Origin: Streptomyces alboniger
GTDB lineage: Bacteria; Actinomycetota; Actinomycetes; Streptomycetales; Streptomycetaceae
Length of the DNA stretch: 64,000 nucleotides
Assembly: GCF_008704395.1 (NCBI RefSeq)
Contig: NZ_CP023695.1
Coordinates: 6,200,001-6,264,000, forward strand
Direction of reading: 5' to 3'
The first letter of the stretch is position 1; the number at the start of each line of letters is the position of its first letter. A program made the position numbers and the translations under genes. Positions 40,185-50,173 of this stretch are shown piece after piece. The notes under the pieces were generated by a model. That model had not been told where the DNA came from. It was given only the letters and a program-made list of their open reading frames with translations, and made no database searches.

Positions 40185-41498
40185 ATGCTCGCCGCCATGC
40201 CGCCCAGCCGAGCAACTTCCATGAAACAGGGCGAATCCCCCATACGTGACCGGATACGCGACCGGGGTGACGCCTGCCCCGGAGCCCTCCGTCTGCACCG
40301 CGCCGACGACGGCGCACTGGCCCGACTCCGCCTGCCCGCAGGCCTTTTGACGGGTCATCAGGCATCGGTTCTGGGTGACGCGGCGGAGCGTCTGGCGGAC
40401 GGGAACCTCAGCGTCACCTCGCGCGGCAACATCGAGCTGCGCGGCCTCGGCGAGAGCTGCGGCGCGGAACTCTCCACGCTCCTCGCGGACGCGGGCCTGC
40501 TGCCCTCCGAACGCCACGAGCGCGTCCGGAACATCGTGGCGTCCCCGCTGGCCACCCTGGACCGACTCGGCCACGCCGACGTGCAGTTGTGGGCCCGTGA
40601 GCTGGACGGACTGCTGTGCGCCGAGGACTGGACGACGGCGCTTTCCGGCCGCTTCCTGTTCGCCCTGGACGACGGGCGCGGGGACGTGGCCGGGCTCGGC
40701 GGCGATGTGACCTTGATCGCAGAATCGGGCGGTACGGCGGTCGTACGCGTCGGGAGCCACGCCCTGCGCGTCCCCGGCGCCGCCGCCCCCCGCGCCGCAC
40801 TCGCCGCCGCCGGGGCCTTCCTCGCCGCCGCGCGTGAGGCGGGCAACGGAGCCTGGCGGGTACGGGAGCTGCCCGCGGGGCACGCCGTCGACCTCGCCGG
40901 AGCGCTGCGGCGGGGCACCGAGGGCAGCGACGGCATCGACGCCGAGCCCGCCGCCGCCCCGCACCTGCCCCGCCCCGCCGCGCCCCTGCCCGGCGTCGTC
41001 GGCCGCGCGGTGGCGGTGGGCGCCCGCCTCGGCCGGGTCACGGCCGCCCAGTGGCGCGCCCTGCTCCCGGCCCCCGCCGACGAGCTGCGGGTCACGCCGT
41101 GGCGCGGCTTGGTCATCCCGGGCTTCCGGGACGACGCGGCGGCCCGCGCACGCCTGACCGCGCTGGCCGACGCCGGCTACCTCACCGACCCGGGCTCGCC
41201 CTGGCTCGGCGTAGGCGCCTGCACCGGCCGCCCCGGCTGCGCCAAGTCCCTCGCCGACGTACGCGCGGACGCCGTTCCCGGCGCCGGGGGCCTGCCCGTC
41301 CACTGGTCGGGCTGCGAGCGCCGCTGCGGCCACCCGCACGGCGACTGGGTCGGCGTCACCGCTATCGGCGACGGGCGCTACGAGGTGACGGCGCACACCG
41401 GCGGCACCGCGGTGCCCGTGAACGGCGGGACCCTGACCGAGACGGTCACGACGGCACGTACGACATCCGCAACCACCACCACAACGGCCACGAGATGA
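40185..41498 (+). CDS. cobG: Precorrin-3B synthase CobG
   Basis: A protein of about 430 residues related to nitrite/sulfite reductases. It uses an Fe-S centre and O2 to make precorrin-3B in aerobic cobalamin synthesis. N-terminal ferredoxin-like repeat: [20 protein letters not shown]; the later [13 protein letters not shown] is a siroheme-reductase motif. The 4Fe-4S cysteines are seen in [18 protein letters not shown] and [12 protein letters not shown]. The C-terminal tail is Thr-rich. Start uncertain: ATG 40185, 40197 or 40221, none with a strong ribosome-binding site. It is divergent from cobN and overlaps cobH (ATGA). Confidence 0.92.
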   Translation: MLAAMPPSRATSMKQGESPIRDRIRDRGDACPGALRLHRADDGALARLRLPAGLLTGHQASVLGDAAERLADGNLSVTSRGNIELRGLGESCGAELSTLLADAGLLPSERHERVRNIVASPLATLDRLGHADVQLWARELDGLLCAEDWTTALSGRFLFALDDGRGDVAGLGGDVTLIAESGGTAVVRVGSHALRVPGAAAPRAALAAAGAFLAAAREAGNGAWRVRELPAGHAVDLAGALRRGTEGSDGIDAEPAAAPHLPRPAAPLPGVVGRAVAVGARLGRVTAAQWRALLPAPADELRVTPWRGLVIPGFRDDAAARARLTALADAGYLTDPGSPWLGVGACTGRPGCAKSLADVRADAVPGAGGLPVHWSGCERRCGHPHGDWVGVTAIGDGRYEVTAHTGGTAVPVNGGTLTETVTTARTTSATTTTTATR

Positions 41499-42136
41499 GC
41501 GAGAGCACAGTGTTCGACTACGAGAAGGACGGCGCGGCGATCTACCGCGAGTCCTTTGCCACCATCCGCGCGGAGGCGGACCTCGCCGGTCTGCCCGCCG
41601 ATGTCAGCCAGGTCGCGGTGCGGATGATCCACGCCTGCGGGATGGTCGACCTCGTCCGCGATCTCGCCTTCAGCCCGCGCGTGGTGGCCGACGCCCGCAA
41701 GGCGCTGCGCGACGGCGCGCCGATCCTGTGCGACGCGAACATGGTCGCGAGCGGCGTCACCCGCAAGCGGCTGCCCGCCGACAACGACGTGATCTGCACC
41801 CTCGCCGATCCGTCCGTCCCGGACCTCGCGGCACAGCTCGGCACCACGCGCAGCGCCGCGGCCATGGAGCTGTGGCGCGACCGCCTCGAAGGCTCCGTCG
41901 TCGCCATCGGCAACGCCCCCACCGCCCTCTTCCGCCTCCTGGAGATGATCGAGGCGGGCGCCCCGCGCCCGGCGGCGGTCCTCGGCATCCCGGTCGGTTT
42001 CGTCGGCGCCGCCGAGTCCAAGGACGCGCTCGCTGAGCACCGCTCGGGCCTGGAGTACCTGGTCGTACGGGGACGTCGTGGCGGCAGCGCGATGGCCGCG
42101 GCGGCGATCAACGCGATTGCGAGCGAGGCGGAGTGA
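41495..42136 (+). CDS. cobH: Precorrin-8X methylmutase CobH
   Basis: A 213-residue enzyme that moves a methyl group from C11 to C12, giving hydrogenobyrinic acid. The catalytic histidine is in [15 protein letters not shown]. Other family stretches are [39 protein letters not shown] and [16 protein letters not shown]. It overlaps cobG by ATGA and cobIJ by GTGA, so the three are translated together. Confidence 0.95.
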   Translation: MSESTVFDYEKDGAAIYRESFATIRAEADLAGLPADVSQVAVRMIHACGMVDLVRDLAFSPRVVADARKALRDGAPILCDANMVASGVTRKRLPADNDVICTLADPSVPDLAAQLGTTRSAAAMELWRDRLEGSVVAIGNAPTALFRLLEMIEAGAPRPAAVLGIPVGFVGAAESKDALAEHRSGLEYLVVRGRRGGSAMAAAAINAIASEAE

Positions 42137-43662
42137 ACACCGAGACCACCCGAGGGAAGCTCTACGGAGTCGGGCTCGGCCCCGGCGACCCCTCCCTGAT
42201 GACCGTGCGCGCCGTCGAGGTCATCGCCGCCGCCGACGTGGTCGCGTACCACTCGGCACGGCACGGCCGCTCCATCGCCCGCCGCATCGCGGAGAAGCAC
42301 CTGCGCGCCGACCACATCGAGGAGCCGCTGGTCTACCCCGTCACCACGGAGACCACCGACCACCCCGGCGGCTACCGCGGTGCCCTCGACGACTTCTACG
42401 AGCAGGCCGCGGCGCGCCTCGCCGCGCACCTCGACGCCGGGCGCACCGTCGCCGTCCTCGCCGAGGGCGACCCGCTCTTCTACGGCTCCTACCAGCACAT
42501 GCACAAGCGGCTCGCCCACCGCTACGACACCGAGGTCATTCCCGGGGTGACCTCGGTGAGCGCCGCCGCCGCCCGCCTCGGCGAACCCCTCGTGGAGGCC
42601 GAGGAGGTCCTCACGATCCTGCCCGGCACCCTCCCCGAGGAGGAACTGGCCGCCCGCCTCGCGTCGACGGACTCGGCGGTCGTCATGAAGCTCGGCCGCA
42701 CGTTCGGCAAGGTGCGCGGCGCCCTGGAGCGCGCGGGCCGCCTCGAAGAGGCCCGGTACGTGGAGCGCGCCACCATGGAGGGCGAGCGCACCGGCCGGCT
42801 GGCCGACGTGGACCCGGAATCGGTGCCGTACTTCTCGGTGGCGGTCCTGCCGAGCCGCGTGGCGCCGCTGACCGGCGGCCCCGCGCCCGAGCCCGCCCCG
42901 GCAGGACGGGGCGAGGTCGTCGTGGTCGGCACCGGCCCGGCGGGGCCCCTCTGGCTGACCCCCGAGACGCGCGGCGCGCTCGCTGCCGCCGACGACCTGG
43001 TCGGCTACACCACCTACGTCGACCGCGTGCCCCACCGCCCCGGCCAGCGGCGGCACGGCTCCGACAACCGCGTGGAGTCCGAGCGTGCCGAGTTCGCCCT
43101 GGAGCTGGCGCGTCGCGGGCGGCGCGTCGCGGTCGTCTCGGGCGGCGACCCCGGCGTCTTCGCGATGGCCACGGCCGTCCTGGAGGCGGCCTCGCAGGAC
43201 GCGTACGAGGACATTCCGGTCCGGGTGCTCCCGGGAGTGACGGCCGCCAACGCGGCCGCCGCGCGGGCAGGTGCCCCGCTCGGCCACGACTACGCGACCC
43301 TCTCCCTTTCGGATCGGCTCAAGCCGTGGGAGGTCATCGCCGAGCGCCTGGCCGCCGCGGCCGCCGCGGACCTCGTCCTCGCCCTCTACAACCCCGGGTC
43401 GCGCAGCCGCACCTGGCAGGTGGGCAAGGCGCGGGAACTGCTCCTGGAGCACCGGACGCCGGACACGCCGGTGGTGCTCGGCCGGGACATCGGCGGGCCC
43501 GAGGAGAGCGTGCGGGTCGTACGGCTCGGCGACCTCGACCCTGCCGAGGTCGACATGCGGACGCTGCTCATCGTGGGGTCGTCCCAGACGCGGTGGACGC
43601 GCAGGCGCGGGGGCGCGGAGCAGATCGTCTGGACGCCGCGGAGGTACCCCGAAGGGGGGTGA
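42133..43662 (+). CDS. cobIJ: Fused precorrin-2 C20-methyltransferase and precorrin-3B C17-methyltransferase (CobI-CobJ)
   Basis: A 509-residue bifunctional enzyme. Residues 1-250 are CobI ([54 protein letters not shown]). Residues about 258-500 are CobJ ([69 protein letters not shown]). Each half has the S-adenosylmethionine site of tetrapyrrole methylases. Fusion of the two is common in actinomycetes. Start GTG overlaps the cobH stop. Confidence 0.95.
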   Translation: MNTETTRGKLYGVGLGPGDPSLMTVRAVEVIAAADVVAYHSARHGRSIARRIAEKHLRADHIEEPLVYPVTTETTDHPGGYRGALDDFYEQAAARLAAHLDAGRTVAVLAEGDPLFYGSYQHMHKRLAHRYDTEVIPGVTSVSAAAARLGEPLVEAEEVLTILPGTLPEEELAARLASTDSAVVMKLGRTFGKVRGALERAGRLEEARYVERATMEGERTGRLADVDPESVPYFSVAVLPSRVAPLTGGPAPEPAPAGRGEVVVVGTGPAGPLWLTPETRGALAAADDLVGYTTYVDRVPHRPGQRRHGSDNRVESERAEFALELARRGRRVAVVSGGDPGVFAMATAVLEAASQDAYEDIPVRVLPGVTAANAAAARAGAPLGHDYATLSLSDRLKPWEVIAERLAAAAAADLVLALYNPGSRSRTWQVGKARELLLEHRTPDTPVVLGRDIGGPEESVRVVRLGDLDPAEVDMRTLLIVGSSQTRWTRRRGGAEQIVWTPRRYPEGG

Positions 43663-43696
43663 GCGGTTCTCGGCGCGTCGCGCGTCCGCGGGTGCG

Positions 43697-43735
43697 TGGG
43701 GGCTGGTCGCGCAGTTCCCCGCGCCCCTTACGGGG
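43697..43735. repeat. Common Streptomyces intergenic repeat
   Basis: GGGGGCTGGTCGCGCAGTTC followed by CCCGCGCCCCTTACGGGG matches, from memory, a short hairpin-prone sequence found many times between genes in Streptomyces. It lies in the gap between convergent cobIJ and cobK and overlaps the end of cobK. It may act as a terminator. Confidence 0.6.
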
Positions 43736-44483
43736 CCAGGCTGAACCGGCGCAGCCAGGCGGCCGCCTCCTCCGGGGCGGTAGCCACCGGGACGCCCTCC
43801 GGGACCGGAGGGCGCCGGACCACCACCACAGGAACCCCCGCCTCGCGCGCAGCGACAAGCTTCGGGGCCGTCGCCGCGCCCCCGCTGTCCTTCGTCACCA
43901 CGACGTCGATCCGATGCGTACGGAGCAGCTCACGCTCCCCGTCGAGCGTGAAAGGCCCCCGGTCGAGGAGGACCTCCACGCGGGCGGGGTGGGGCGGCTC
44001 CGGAGCGTCCACGGAGCGTACGAGGAACCAGAGAGCGTCCAGCTCAGGGTCCCCGGCGAAGGCGGCGAGGCCCATGCGGCCCGTGGTGAGGAACACCCGC
44101 TCGCCCAGCGCGGGCAGGACCCGCGCCGCCTGTTCCAGGGAGTCGACCCGATGCCAGTCGTCGCCCTTGTCGGCGACCCAGCCGGACCTGCGCAGGGCGA
44201 GCAGGGGAACATGGGCGAGCGCGGCGGCCGACGCCGCGTTGAACGAGATCGTCCCGGCGAAAGGATGGGTGGCGTCGATGAGCGCGTCCACGCGGTGCTC
44301 CCGCACCCACGCCGCCATCCCCTCGGCCCCGCCGAACCCGCCGACGCGGACCTCGCCGGGCGGCAGCCGGGGCGCGGCGACCCGCCCCGCCAGGGAACTG
44401 GTCACCCGCAGCCCCGCCTCGCCCGCGAGCAGCTCGGCCAGGCGGCGGGCTTCGGTCGTTCCCCCCAGAATCAGTACGTGCAC
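43728..44483 (-). CDS. cobK: Precorrin-6A reductase CobK
   Basis: A 251-residue NADPH-dependent reductase of the corrin pathway. Typical are the N-terminal VLILGGTTEARRLAELLA, DALIDATHPFAGTISFNAA, RVFLTTGRMGLAAF and VVVTKDSGGAATAPKLVAA. Start GTG 44483 with AAGGAAA nine bases upstream. It is divergent from cbiD with only 17 bases between the start codons, so promoter and ribosome-binding elements must overlap the neighbouring gene. Confidence 0.93.
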   Translation of the reverse strand: MHVLILGGTTEARRLAELLAGEAGLRVTSSLAGRVAAPRLPPGEVRVGGFGGAEGMAAWVREHRVDALIDATHPFAGTISFNAASAAALAHVPLLALRRSGWVADKGDDWHRVDSLEQAARVLPALGERVFLTTGRMGLAAFAGDPELDALWFLVRSVDAPEPPHPARVEVLLDRGPFTLDGERELLRTHRIDVVVTKDSGGAATAPKLVAAREAGVPVVVVRRPPVPEGVPVATAPEEAAAWLRRFSLAP

Positions 44484-44500
44484 GGAGTTCGGTTTCCTTC

Positions 44501-45640
44501 ATGAGTGAGCCAAGTCAGCCGGGTCAGCCAAGTGAGGCAAAGGGCGGACGCAGCGCCCAACTCAAGCACACCGGTCTGCGGCCGGGATGGACGACCGGCG
44601 CCTGTGCGACGGCGGCCACGACGGCCGCGTACACGGCGCTGCTGACCGGCGACTTCCCCGACCCGGTGACGATCACGCTGCCCAAGGGCCAGACGCCCGC
44701 CTTCGCGCTGGCCGCCGAGGAGCGCACGGACGCGTACGCCATGGCGGGGATCGTCAAGGACGCGGGCGACGACCCGGACGTCACGCACGGCGCGCTGGTG
44801 CGCTCCACGGTACGGAGGCTGCCGCCCGGCACGGGCGTCGTCTTCAGGGCGGGCCCTGGCGTAGGCACGGTCACCCGCCCCGGTCTGCCCCTGGAGGTCG
44901 GCGAACCCGCGATCAACCCCGTCCCCCGCCAGATGATGCGGGACCACGTGGCGCTGGTGGCCGAGCGTGCCGGAACCACGCCGGACGTGGAGATCACCAT
45001 CTCCGTCGACCACGGCGAGGAGATCGCCCGCTCCACGTGGAACCCCCGCCTCGGCATCCTCGGCGGCCTGTCGATCCTCGGCACCACCGGCATCGTCGTG
45101 CCCTACTCCTGCTCGGCGTGGATCGACTCCATCCGGCGGGGCGTGGACGTGGCGCGGGCGGCCGGGCGCACGCACGTCGCGGGCTGTACCGGCTCGACGT
45201 CGGAGAAGACGGTCGTCGCGGAGCACGGCCTGCCCGAGGACGCCCTCCTCGACATGGGGGACTTCGCGGGCGCGGTCCTGAAGTACGTACGCCGCCACCC
45301 CGTCGACCGCCTCACCATCTGCGGCGGCTTCGCCAAACTCTCGAAACTGGCGGCCGGCCACCTGGACCTCCACTCGGCCCGCTCCCAGGTGGACAAGGGC
45401 TTCCTCGCGGAACTGGCCCGCGCGGGCGGCGCCTCCGACGCCTTGGCGCGGGAGGTGGCAGCCGCCAACACGGGCCTGGAGGCCCTGCGCCTGTGCGAGG
45501 CGGCGGGCGTCCCCCTGGGCGACCTGGTGGCGACGACGGCGAGGGACGAGGCACTGGCGGTACTGAGGGGCGCCCCGGTAACGGTCGACGTCATCTGCAT
45601 CGACAGGGCGGGCGCGGTGGTGGGCCGAAGTGCCCCGTAA
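44501..45640 (+). CDS. cbiD: Cobalt-precorrin-5B C1-methyltransferase CbiD
   Basis: A 379-residue enzyme that methylates C1 of the corrin ring. The hallmark start is LRPGWTTGACATAATTAAYT, then INPVPRQMMRDH, LGILGGLSILGTTGIVVPYS and TICGGFAKLSKLAAGHLDLHS. CbiD is usually from the anaerobic route but occurs with aerobic-type cob genes in actinomycetes. The first about 20 residues are a variable Gln/Gly/Ser stretch. Convergent with cobM, with six bases between their stop codons. Confidence 0.95.
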   Translation: MSEPSQPGQPSEAKGGRSAQLKHTGLRPGWTTGACATAATTAAYTALLTGDFPDPVTITLPKGQTPAFALAAEERTDAYAMAGIVKDAGDDPDVTHGALVRSTVRRLPPGTGVVFRAGPGVGTVTRPGLPLEVGEPAINPVPRQMMRDHVALVAERAGTTPDVEITISVDHGEEIARSTWNPRLGILGGLSILGTTGIVVPYSCSAWIDSIRRGVDVARAAGRTHVAGCTGSTSEKTVVAEHGLPEDALLDMGDFAGAVLKYVRRHPVDRLTICGGFAKLSKLAAGHLDLHSARSQVDKGFLAELARAGGASDALAREVAAANTGLEALRLCEAAGVPLGDLVATTARDEALAVLRGAPVTVDVICIDRAGAVVGRSAP

Positions 45641-45646
45641 GGGCCC

Positions 45647-46396
45647 TCAGCAGACGTGCCGCTCCCGCTCGGGAGAGTACAGATGGCTGTCACGGAACTG
45701 CGAGGCACCCAACGTACGACCGACCATGATCACAGCGGTCCGCACGATCCCCGCCTCCTTCACCTGCCCCGCGATATCGCCGAGGGTCCCCCGGAGAACC
45801 ACCTCGTCGGGCCGGCTGGCAAGCGCCACCACGGCAGCGGGGCACTCCGCGCCGTAGTGGGGGAGGAGTTCCTCGACCACCCGGTCGACGTATCCCGCGG
45901 CCAGATGCAGGACGAGCAGCGCCCCGCTGCGGCCCAGCGTGGCGAGGTCCTCGCCCTCGGGCATGGCCGTGGCCCGCTGGGCGATCCGCGTGAGAATGAC
46001 CGTCTGCCCGACCGTCGGCACGGTCAGCTCCCGCTTCAGCGCCGCGGCCGCCGCCGCGAACGCCGGCACCCCGGGCACCACTTCGTACGGCACGCCCGCC
46101 GCGTCGAGGCGCCGCATCTGCTCGGCGACCGCGCTGAAGACGGACGGATCGCCCGAGTGCAGCCGCGCCACGTCGAGCCCGGCCTCGTGGGCGCGGACCA
46201 GCTCACCGGTGATCGCGTCCAGGTCGAGTTGCGCGGTGTCCACAAGACGCGCCCCGTCCGGGCATTCGGCGAGCAGTTCGCGCGGCACCAGGCTGCCCGC
46301 GTACAGGCAGACCTGGCAGGCGGCGAGCGTGCGCGCGCCGCGCACCGTGATGAGGTCGGCCGCGCCGGGCCCCGCGCCGATGAAGTACACGGTCAT
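45647..46396 (-). CDS. cobM: Precorrin-4 C11-methyltransferase CobM
   Basis: A 249-residue tetrapyrrole methylase. Visible: VYFIGAGPGAADLITVRGAR, VCLYAGSLVPRELLAE, VARLHSGDPSVFSAVAEQM, YEVVPGVPAFAAAAAALK, and the C-terminal PSxR-type block ECPAAVVALASRPDEVVLRG. It starts six bases after the cobL stop on the same strand, so cobL and cobM form a two-gene operon. Confidence 0.95.
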   Translation of the reverse strand: MTVYFIGAGPGAADLITVRGARTLAACQVCLYAGSLVPRELLAECPDGARLVDTAQLDLDAITGELVRAHEAGLDVARLHSGDPSVFSAVAEQMRRLDAAGVPYEVVPGVPAFAAAAAALKRELTVPTVGQTVILTRIAQRATAMPEGEDLATLGRSGALLVLHLAAGYVDRVVEELLPHYGAECPAAVVALASRPDEVVLRGTLGDIAGQVKEAGIVRTAVIMVGRTLGASQFRDSHLYSPERERHVC

Positions 46397-46402
46397 CTGC
46401 TG

Positions 46403-47656
46403 TCAACTCCTGCTTTCGTGCGGTGACTTGGTGACGGACCACTGGGTGACCGGCATGGCCTGCCGCCACCCGGTGAAACCGCCGACGGGGACGGCTTGTG
46501 CGACGGCGAGCCGCACCAGCTCGCCGCCATGACGCCGGTACCAGTCGGTGAGCAGTGCCTCGGACTCCAGTGTGACGGTGTTCGCGACGAGCCGTCCGCC
46601 GGTGGGAAGGGCCTCCCAGCAGGCGTCGAGGAGACCGGGCGCGGTGAGGCCGCCACCGATGAAAACGGCGTCAGGCATGGGGAGTTCGGCCAGCGCGCCA
46701 GGCGCCGCGCCGGTGACGACGCGCAGCCCGGGCACGCCGAGCCGGTCGGCGTTGCGGGTGATGCGCTCGGCCCGCACCGCGTTCTTCTCCACGGTGACGG
46801 CGCGGCACGAGGGGTGCACCCGCAGCCACTCCACCGCGATCGACCCCGACCCGCCGCCCACGTCCCACAGCAGCTCCCCGGGCGCGGGCGCCAGCGCCGC
46901 GAGGGTGGCCGCGCGGACGTACCGCTTGGTGAGCTGGCCGTCGCTCTCGTACGCCGCGTCGGGCAGCCCCGGCACGGCGCCGAGCCGCAGGGCGCCGGGG
47001 GAGCGGCGGCACTCGACGGCGACGACGTTCAGCGCGTCACCGGGCGCGTGCGACCAGGCGTCGGCGACACCCTCGTACGCCGACTCGTGCTCGGAGCCGA
47101 GCTGTTCGAGCACGCGCAGCCTGCTCGGGCCGAAGCCACGCTCGCGCAGGAGGGCGGCGACCTCGCCGGGGGTGCCGGCGTTCGCGCTGAGCACGAGGAG
47201 GCGTCGGCCGTCGTGCAGCGCGGCGGCGAGGCGCGCGGCCGGACGGCCGACGAGCGTGACGACCTCGGTGTCCTCGACGGGCCAGCCGAGGCGCGCACAC
47301 GCGAGGGAGACGGAGGACGGGTGCGGCAGGACCCGCAGGGCGGCGGCGCCCATCTCCTCGCTCAGGGCGCGTCCGATGCCGTAGAACATGGGGTCGCCAC
47401 TGGCGAGTACGGCGATCCGGCGCCCCGCGTGGGCGGCGAGCAGGCCCGGTACGGCGGGCCGCAGCGGCGAGGGCCAGGCGACGCGCTCGCCCGGGCAGTC
47501 GGGGAAGGGCAGCAGATCCAGTTGGCGGGAGCCGCCGACGATCACCTCGGCGTCGGAGAGCGCCGCGCGCGAGGCGGCGGGGAGCCCGCCCCAGCCGTCG
47601 GCCCCGATCCCGACGACAGTGACGGCCGGTATGTCTGCGGGGGATGCGGGGGTCAC
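46403..47656 (-). CDS. cobL: Precorrin-6Y C5,C15-methyltransferase (decarboxylating) CobL
   Basis: A 417-residue bifunctional enzyme. Residues about 10-210 are the CbiE-type methylase (VTVVGIGADGWGGLPAASRA, VLASGDPMFYGIGRAL, RVLPHPSSVSLACARLGWP). Residues about 225-417 are the CbiT-type class I methyltransferase (LLWDVGGGSGSIAVEWL, AVFIGGGLTAPGLLDACWE). It methylates C5 and C15 and removes the acetate carboxylate. Divergent from the SepF-like gene; I see nothing assignable in the 47657-47903 gap. Confidence 0.95.
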   Translation of the reverse strand: MTPASPADIPAVTVVGIGADGWGGLPAASRAALSDAEVIVGGSRQLDLLPFPDCPGERVAWPSPLRPAVPGLLAAHAGRRIAVLASGDPMFYGIGRALSEEMGAAALRVLPHPSSVSLACARLGWPVEDTEVVTLVGRPAARLAAALHDGRRLLVLSANAGTPGEVAALLRERGFGPSRLRVLEQLGSEHESAYEGVADAWSHAPGDALNVVAVECRRSPGALRLGAVPGLPDAAYESDGQLTKRYVRAATLAALAPAPGELLWDVGGGSGSIAVEWLRVHPSCRAVTVEKNAVRAERITRNADRLGVPGLRVVTGAAPGALAELPMPDAVFIGGGLTAPGLLDACWEALPTGGRLVANTVTLESEALLTDWYRRHGGELVRLAVAQAVPVGGFTGWRQAMPVTQWSVTKSPHESRS

Positions 47657-47903
47657 TGCTGGGTACCTGACCTCGGGGTTCGGGAAGGGCTGCGCAGCCG
47701 CACTCTACTGGTGACCAGGCGGCGGCCCCTTATCGCGAACCACTCGCGACAGGGGGTACGGGCGGCTCCTCGGCTCGCGGACCTTCGGCGTCGGTGGAGT
47801 TCGCGCCGGCACCCCGACCGTGTCGCAGTTGGGCTGAACGGGTGACTTGGCGTAAGAATTGGCCGGTGCAGACAATGAGTGCGAGCCAGGACGGGGTGGG
47901 CCA

Positions 47904-48296
47904 GTGAGTAGCAGTCAGCGCCACGACGTCACCGACGAACAGTGGGAAGGGCTCGCCCAGGTCGTACCGCTGCGCAGCCGCAACGAATGGCCCTCGTGGC
48001 CGGGACACCGCGCGCTGCCGGAGGCGGAGACCGAGACGCGACGGCGTTTCGTGGTGATGCGGGTCAACGTCTTCTCGGACGCCCGAGAGGTCGCCGAGAC
48101 CGTCATGTCGCAGATCCCGGTCCTGCTCGACCTGACGGGCGCCGAGACCGAAGTCGCCAAGCGGGTACTCGACTTCAGCAGCGGTGTGGTGCTGGGCCTC
48201 GGCTGCGGCATGCACCGGGTCGACAAGAACGTCTTCCTCCTCGCGCCACCCGGCACGGAAGTGCAGGGACTGGTGGAGGCGGTCGCACAGCCTTAG
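47904..48296 (+). CDS. SepF-like cell division protein paralogue
   Basis: A 130-residue protein whose C-terminal 75 residues match the SepF (DUF552) fold: VNVFSDAREVAETVMSQIPV, then LLDLTGAETEVAKRVLDFSS and GVVLGLGCGMHRVDKNVFLL. SepF links FtsZ to the membrane; Streptomyces have several paralogues outside the division cluster. The N-terminus lacks the usual amphipathic membrane helix and long linker, so this copy may not bind membrane directly. Start GTG 47904; an upstream ATG at 47859 is possible. Not in an operon with its neighbours. Confidence 0.75.
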   Translation: MSSSQRHDVTDEQWEGLAQVVPLRSRNEWPSWPGHRALPEAETETRRRFVVMRVNVFSDAREVAETVMSQIPVLLDLTGAETEVAKRVLDFSSGVVLGLGCGMHRVDKNVFLLAPPGTEVQGLVEAVAQP

Positions 48297-48402
48297 CCTC
48301 TGGCAGGCCGCCGCGGTGAATCTTCCGAGGGAACCCCTCGATCGTAGGAAGGGCGGCTGGGCGTAACGGTTCGCCCGGTCCGCCGCCCCTTAGCTTCCGA
48401 GC

Positions 48403-49569
48403 ATGACGGCGCATACTCCGGAGCCGGCCCCGCGGCCGACGGCAGGCCAGGACCGCCCGCAGATCACGGAGCTGCGGCTGTCCGCCTTCGCCGGGCACCG
48501 CGGCACGGTGCTTCCCCTCGGCGCGCTGACGCTGATCACGGGGCCCAGCGGCAGCGGCAAGTCCAGCGCGATGACCGCGTACGAGGCACTGGCGCGGCTC
48601 GGCGCCGGTGCCGAACTCGTCGACGTCTTCGACGACCCTTCGGCGTGCGTGCCCGAACGCGCCCGCGCCGACGGCCAGCGGCGGCGCGGATTCCGCATCG
48701 GCTGCACGGTCGAGGGGCCCGCCGGAACCGTCCGGCTCGACCTCGCCGTCCAGGCCGAGCCCGAGCTGCGCGTCGTGGGCGAGCGGCTGACCCGTGGCTC
48801 GCTCGTCCTTCTGGAGACGGCGCTGCGCGATCCGGGGCGCCGCATGGTCCAGGCGGCCTGGCACACCGCGGGCGCGGCCCCCGTGACCCGCGCCCCGATG
48901 CCGGACGACCGGCTCGGCACGGCGCTCGTGCCGCTGCGCGTGGCGGGCAAGACCGACGGGCAGCGCCTGGTGCTCGCGGCGGCCGAACAGGTCGTGGTCG
49001 CGCTGCGCTCGGCGTTCCCCTGCGACCCTCGGCCCAGCCGGATGCGCGCACCGGTCCCGGCGGGGCTGATCGGGGCGGGCCGCCTCCTGAGCGGCTGCGA
49101 CAACCTCGCCGAGGTCCTGTGGCGCACCCGCTCCGAGTGCGCGGGACGCCACGCGCTGCTCGTCTCGGCGGTGCGCGACGGCTGCGCGGGGCCGGTCGCC
49201 GACGTGTTCTCCGAAGAGGCGGAGGACGGGTCGGTGCAGGCCTTCGTGGACCGGGGTGACGGGGTGCGTACGCCCCTGACGCGGCTCGGGGACGGCGAGT
49301 TGCGGTACCTGGCCCTGGCGCTCGTCCTGCTCACCGGGCCCGGCGTGCTCGCCGTCGACCCGGTGGCGGAGGTCCCGCAGGCGTATCAGACCCTCACCGT
49401 CCTCGCCGACGGCCTCGACCGCCGCCTGGACGCGCGGCAGACGCGCGCGCTCGGCGAACTGGCGGCGCTGACCTGTGCGCGCGGGCACATCCGCCTGGTC
49501 GGGGCGGTGCGCGACGCGGACTGGGCGGCCGACGCGGCCGGCGCCTCGGTGGTAGACCTGGGGCTGTGA
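48403..49569 (+). CDS. AAA-type ATP-binding protein, RecF/SMC-like
   Basis: A 388-residue ATPase-like protein. Walker A is LITGPSGSGKSSAMTAY (about residues 46-62), preceded by ITELRLSAFAGHRGTVLPLG, the usual strand order of RecF/SMC-type AAA_21 proteins. The C-terminal signature region is LGDGELRYLALALVLLTGPG and a Walker-B-like VLAVDPVAEV. The Walker B acidic pair is not complete (DP instead of DE), so hydrolysis may be weak. Its stop overlaps the MazG-like start (GTGA), suggesting a functional pair. Role unknown. Confidence 0.75.
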   Translation: MTAHTPEPAPRPTAGQDRPQITELRLSAFAGHRGTVLPLGALTLITGPSGSGKSSAMTAYEALARLGAGAELVDVFDDPSACVPERARADGQRRRGFRIGCTVEGPAGTVRLDLAVQAEPELRVVGERLTRGSLVLLETALRDPGRRMVQAAWHTAGAAPVTRAPMPDDRLGTALVPLRVAGKTDGQRLVLAAAEQVVVALRSAFPCDPRPSRMRAPVPAGLIGAGRLLSGCDNLAEVLWRTRSECAGRHALLVSAVRDGCAGPVADVFSEEAEDGSVQAFVDRGDGVRTPLTRLGDGELRYLALALVLLTGPGVLAVDPVAEVPQAYQTLTVLADGLDRRLDARQTRALGELAALTCARGHIRLVGAVRDADWAADAAGASVVDLGL

Positions 49570-49901
49570 CAGAACGACTTGATGTAGCGGGACTCCAGCG
49601 CCGGCTGGCCGATTTCGCGGCGGCCCGCGACTGGGGGCAGTACCACACCCCCAAGAACCTGGCCGCCGCGCTGAGCGTGGAGGCGTCCGAACTGGTGGAG
49701 ATCTTCCAGTGGTTGACGCCGGAGGAGTCGGAGCGGGTGATGAAGGACCCGGACTCCGCGCACCGGGTGACGGACGAGGTCGCCGATGTCCTCGCGTACC
49801 TGTTGCAGTTCTGCGAGGTCCTGGGGATCGACGCGCTGGCCGCGCTCGCGGCGAAGATCGAGCGGAACGAAGAGCGTTTTCCGGCGGCAGACGGGCCGTG
49901 A
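49566..49901 (+). CDS. MazG-like nucleotide pyrophosphohydrolase
   Basis: A 111-residue all-alpha NTP-PPase of the MazG/RS21-C6 group, which hydrolyses (modified) dNTPs to the monophosphates. The metal-binding pattern is EASELVEIFQW (ExxE) and DEVADVLAYLLQF (ExxD type). The mid-protein KNLAAALSVEA is typical. It starts with GTG inside the end of the AAA gene and is probably co-translated. Confidence 0.88.
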   Translation: MTERLDVAGLQRRLADFAAARDWGQYHTPKNLAAALSVEASELVEIFQWLTPEESERVMKDPDSAHRVTDEVADVLAYLLQFCEVLGIDALAALAAKIERNEERFPAADGP

Positions 49902-50053
49902 CGCCCGCGGCGTGATCGCGGCGTGACCGTCGTTTGCCCGCCGCGTGCCCGCCTTGAGCCTGCCTTTTGGACCCCCTTTCCACCTGCTGTCGGAGCCCTC
50001 TTCAACATTTTCGTCACTCTCCGGAGTGGATGGCTTGGCCAAACTCGATTGCT

Positions 50054-50062
50054 TGTCCACAG
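50054..50062 (+). promoter_or_regulatory. Single perfect DnaA-box sequence
   Basis: TTGTCCACA is the preferred Streptomyces DnaA box. It is isolated in the 271-base gap between the MazG-like gene and the next gene. One box does not make an origin. It could be a regulatory or titration site, or chance. Otherwise 49902-50173 shows no gene. Confidence 0.4.
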
Positions 50063-50173
50063 ATTTCCGGCTTCCCCTGGCTTTTCGACCGGATGAGTAT
50101 CACTCTGGGTAGTGGACGTGGGAGTGCGGGCGGACGTGCGGCGTATGCGCGCGGGAGGGATGGGGGGTTGCGC

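Noticed and set aside
36767..40249. 1160-residue plus-strand frame opposite cobN and the riboswitch
   Set aside because: It mirrors the cobN codon pattern and crosses the riboswitch. No motif or ribosome-binding site supports it.
42078..44504. 808-residue plus-strand frame over cobIJ and cobK
   Set aside because: Arg/Pro/Gly-rich shadow of cobIJ in another frame, then antisense to cobK.
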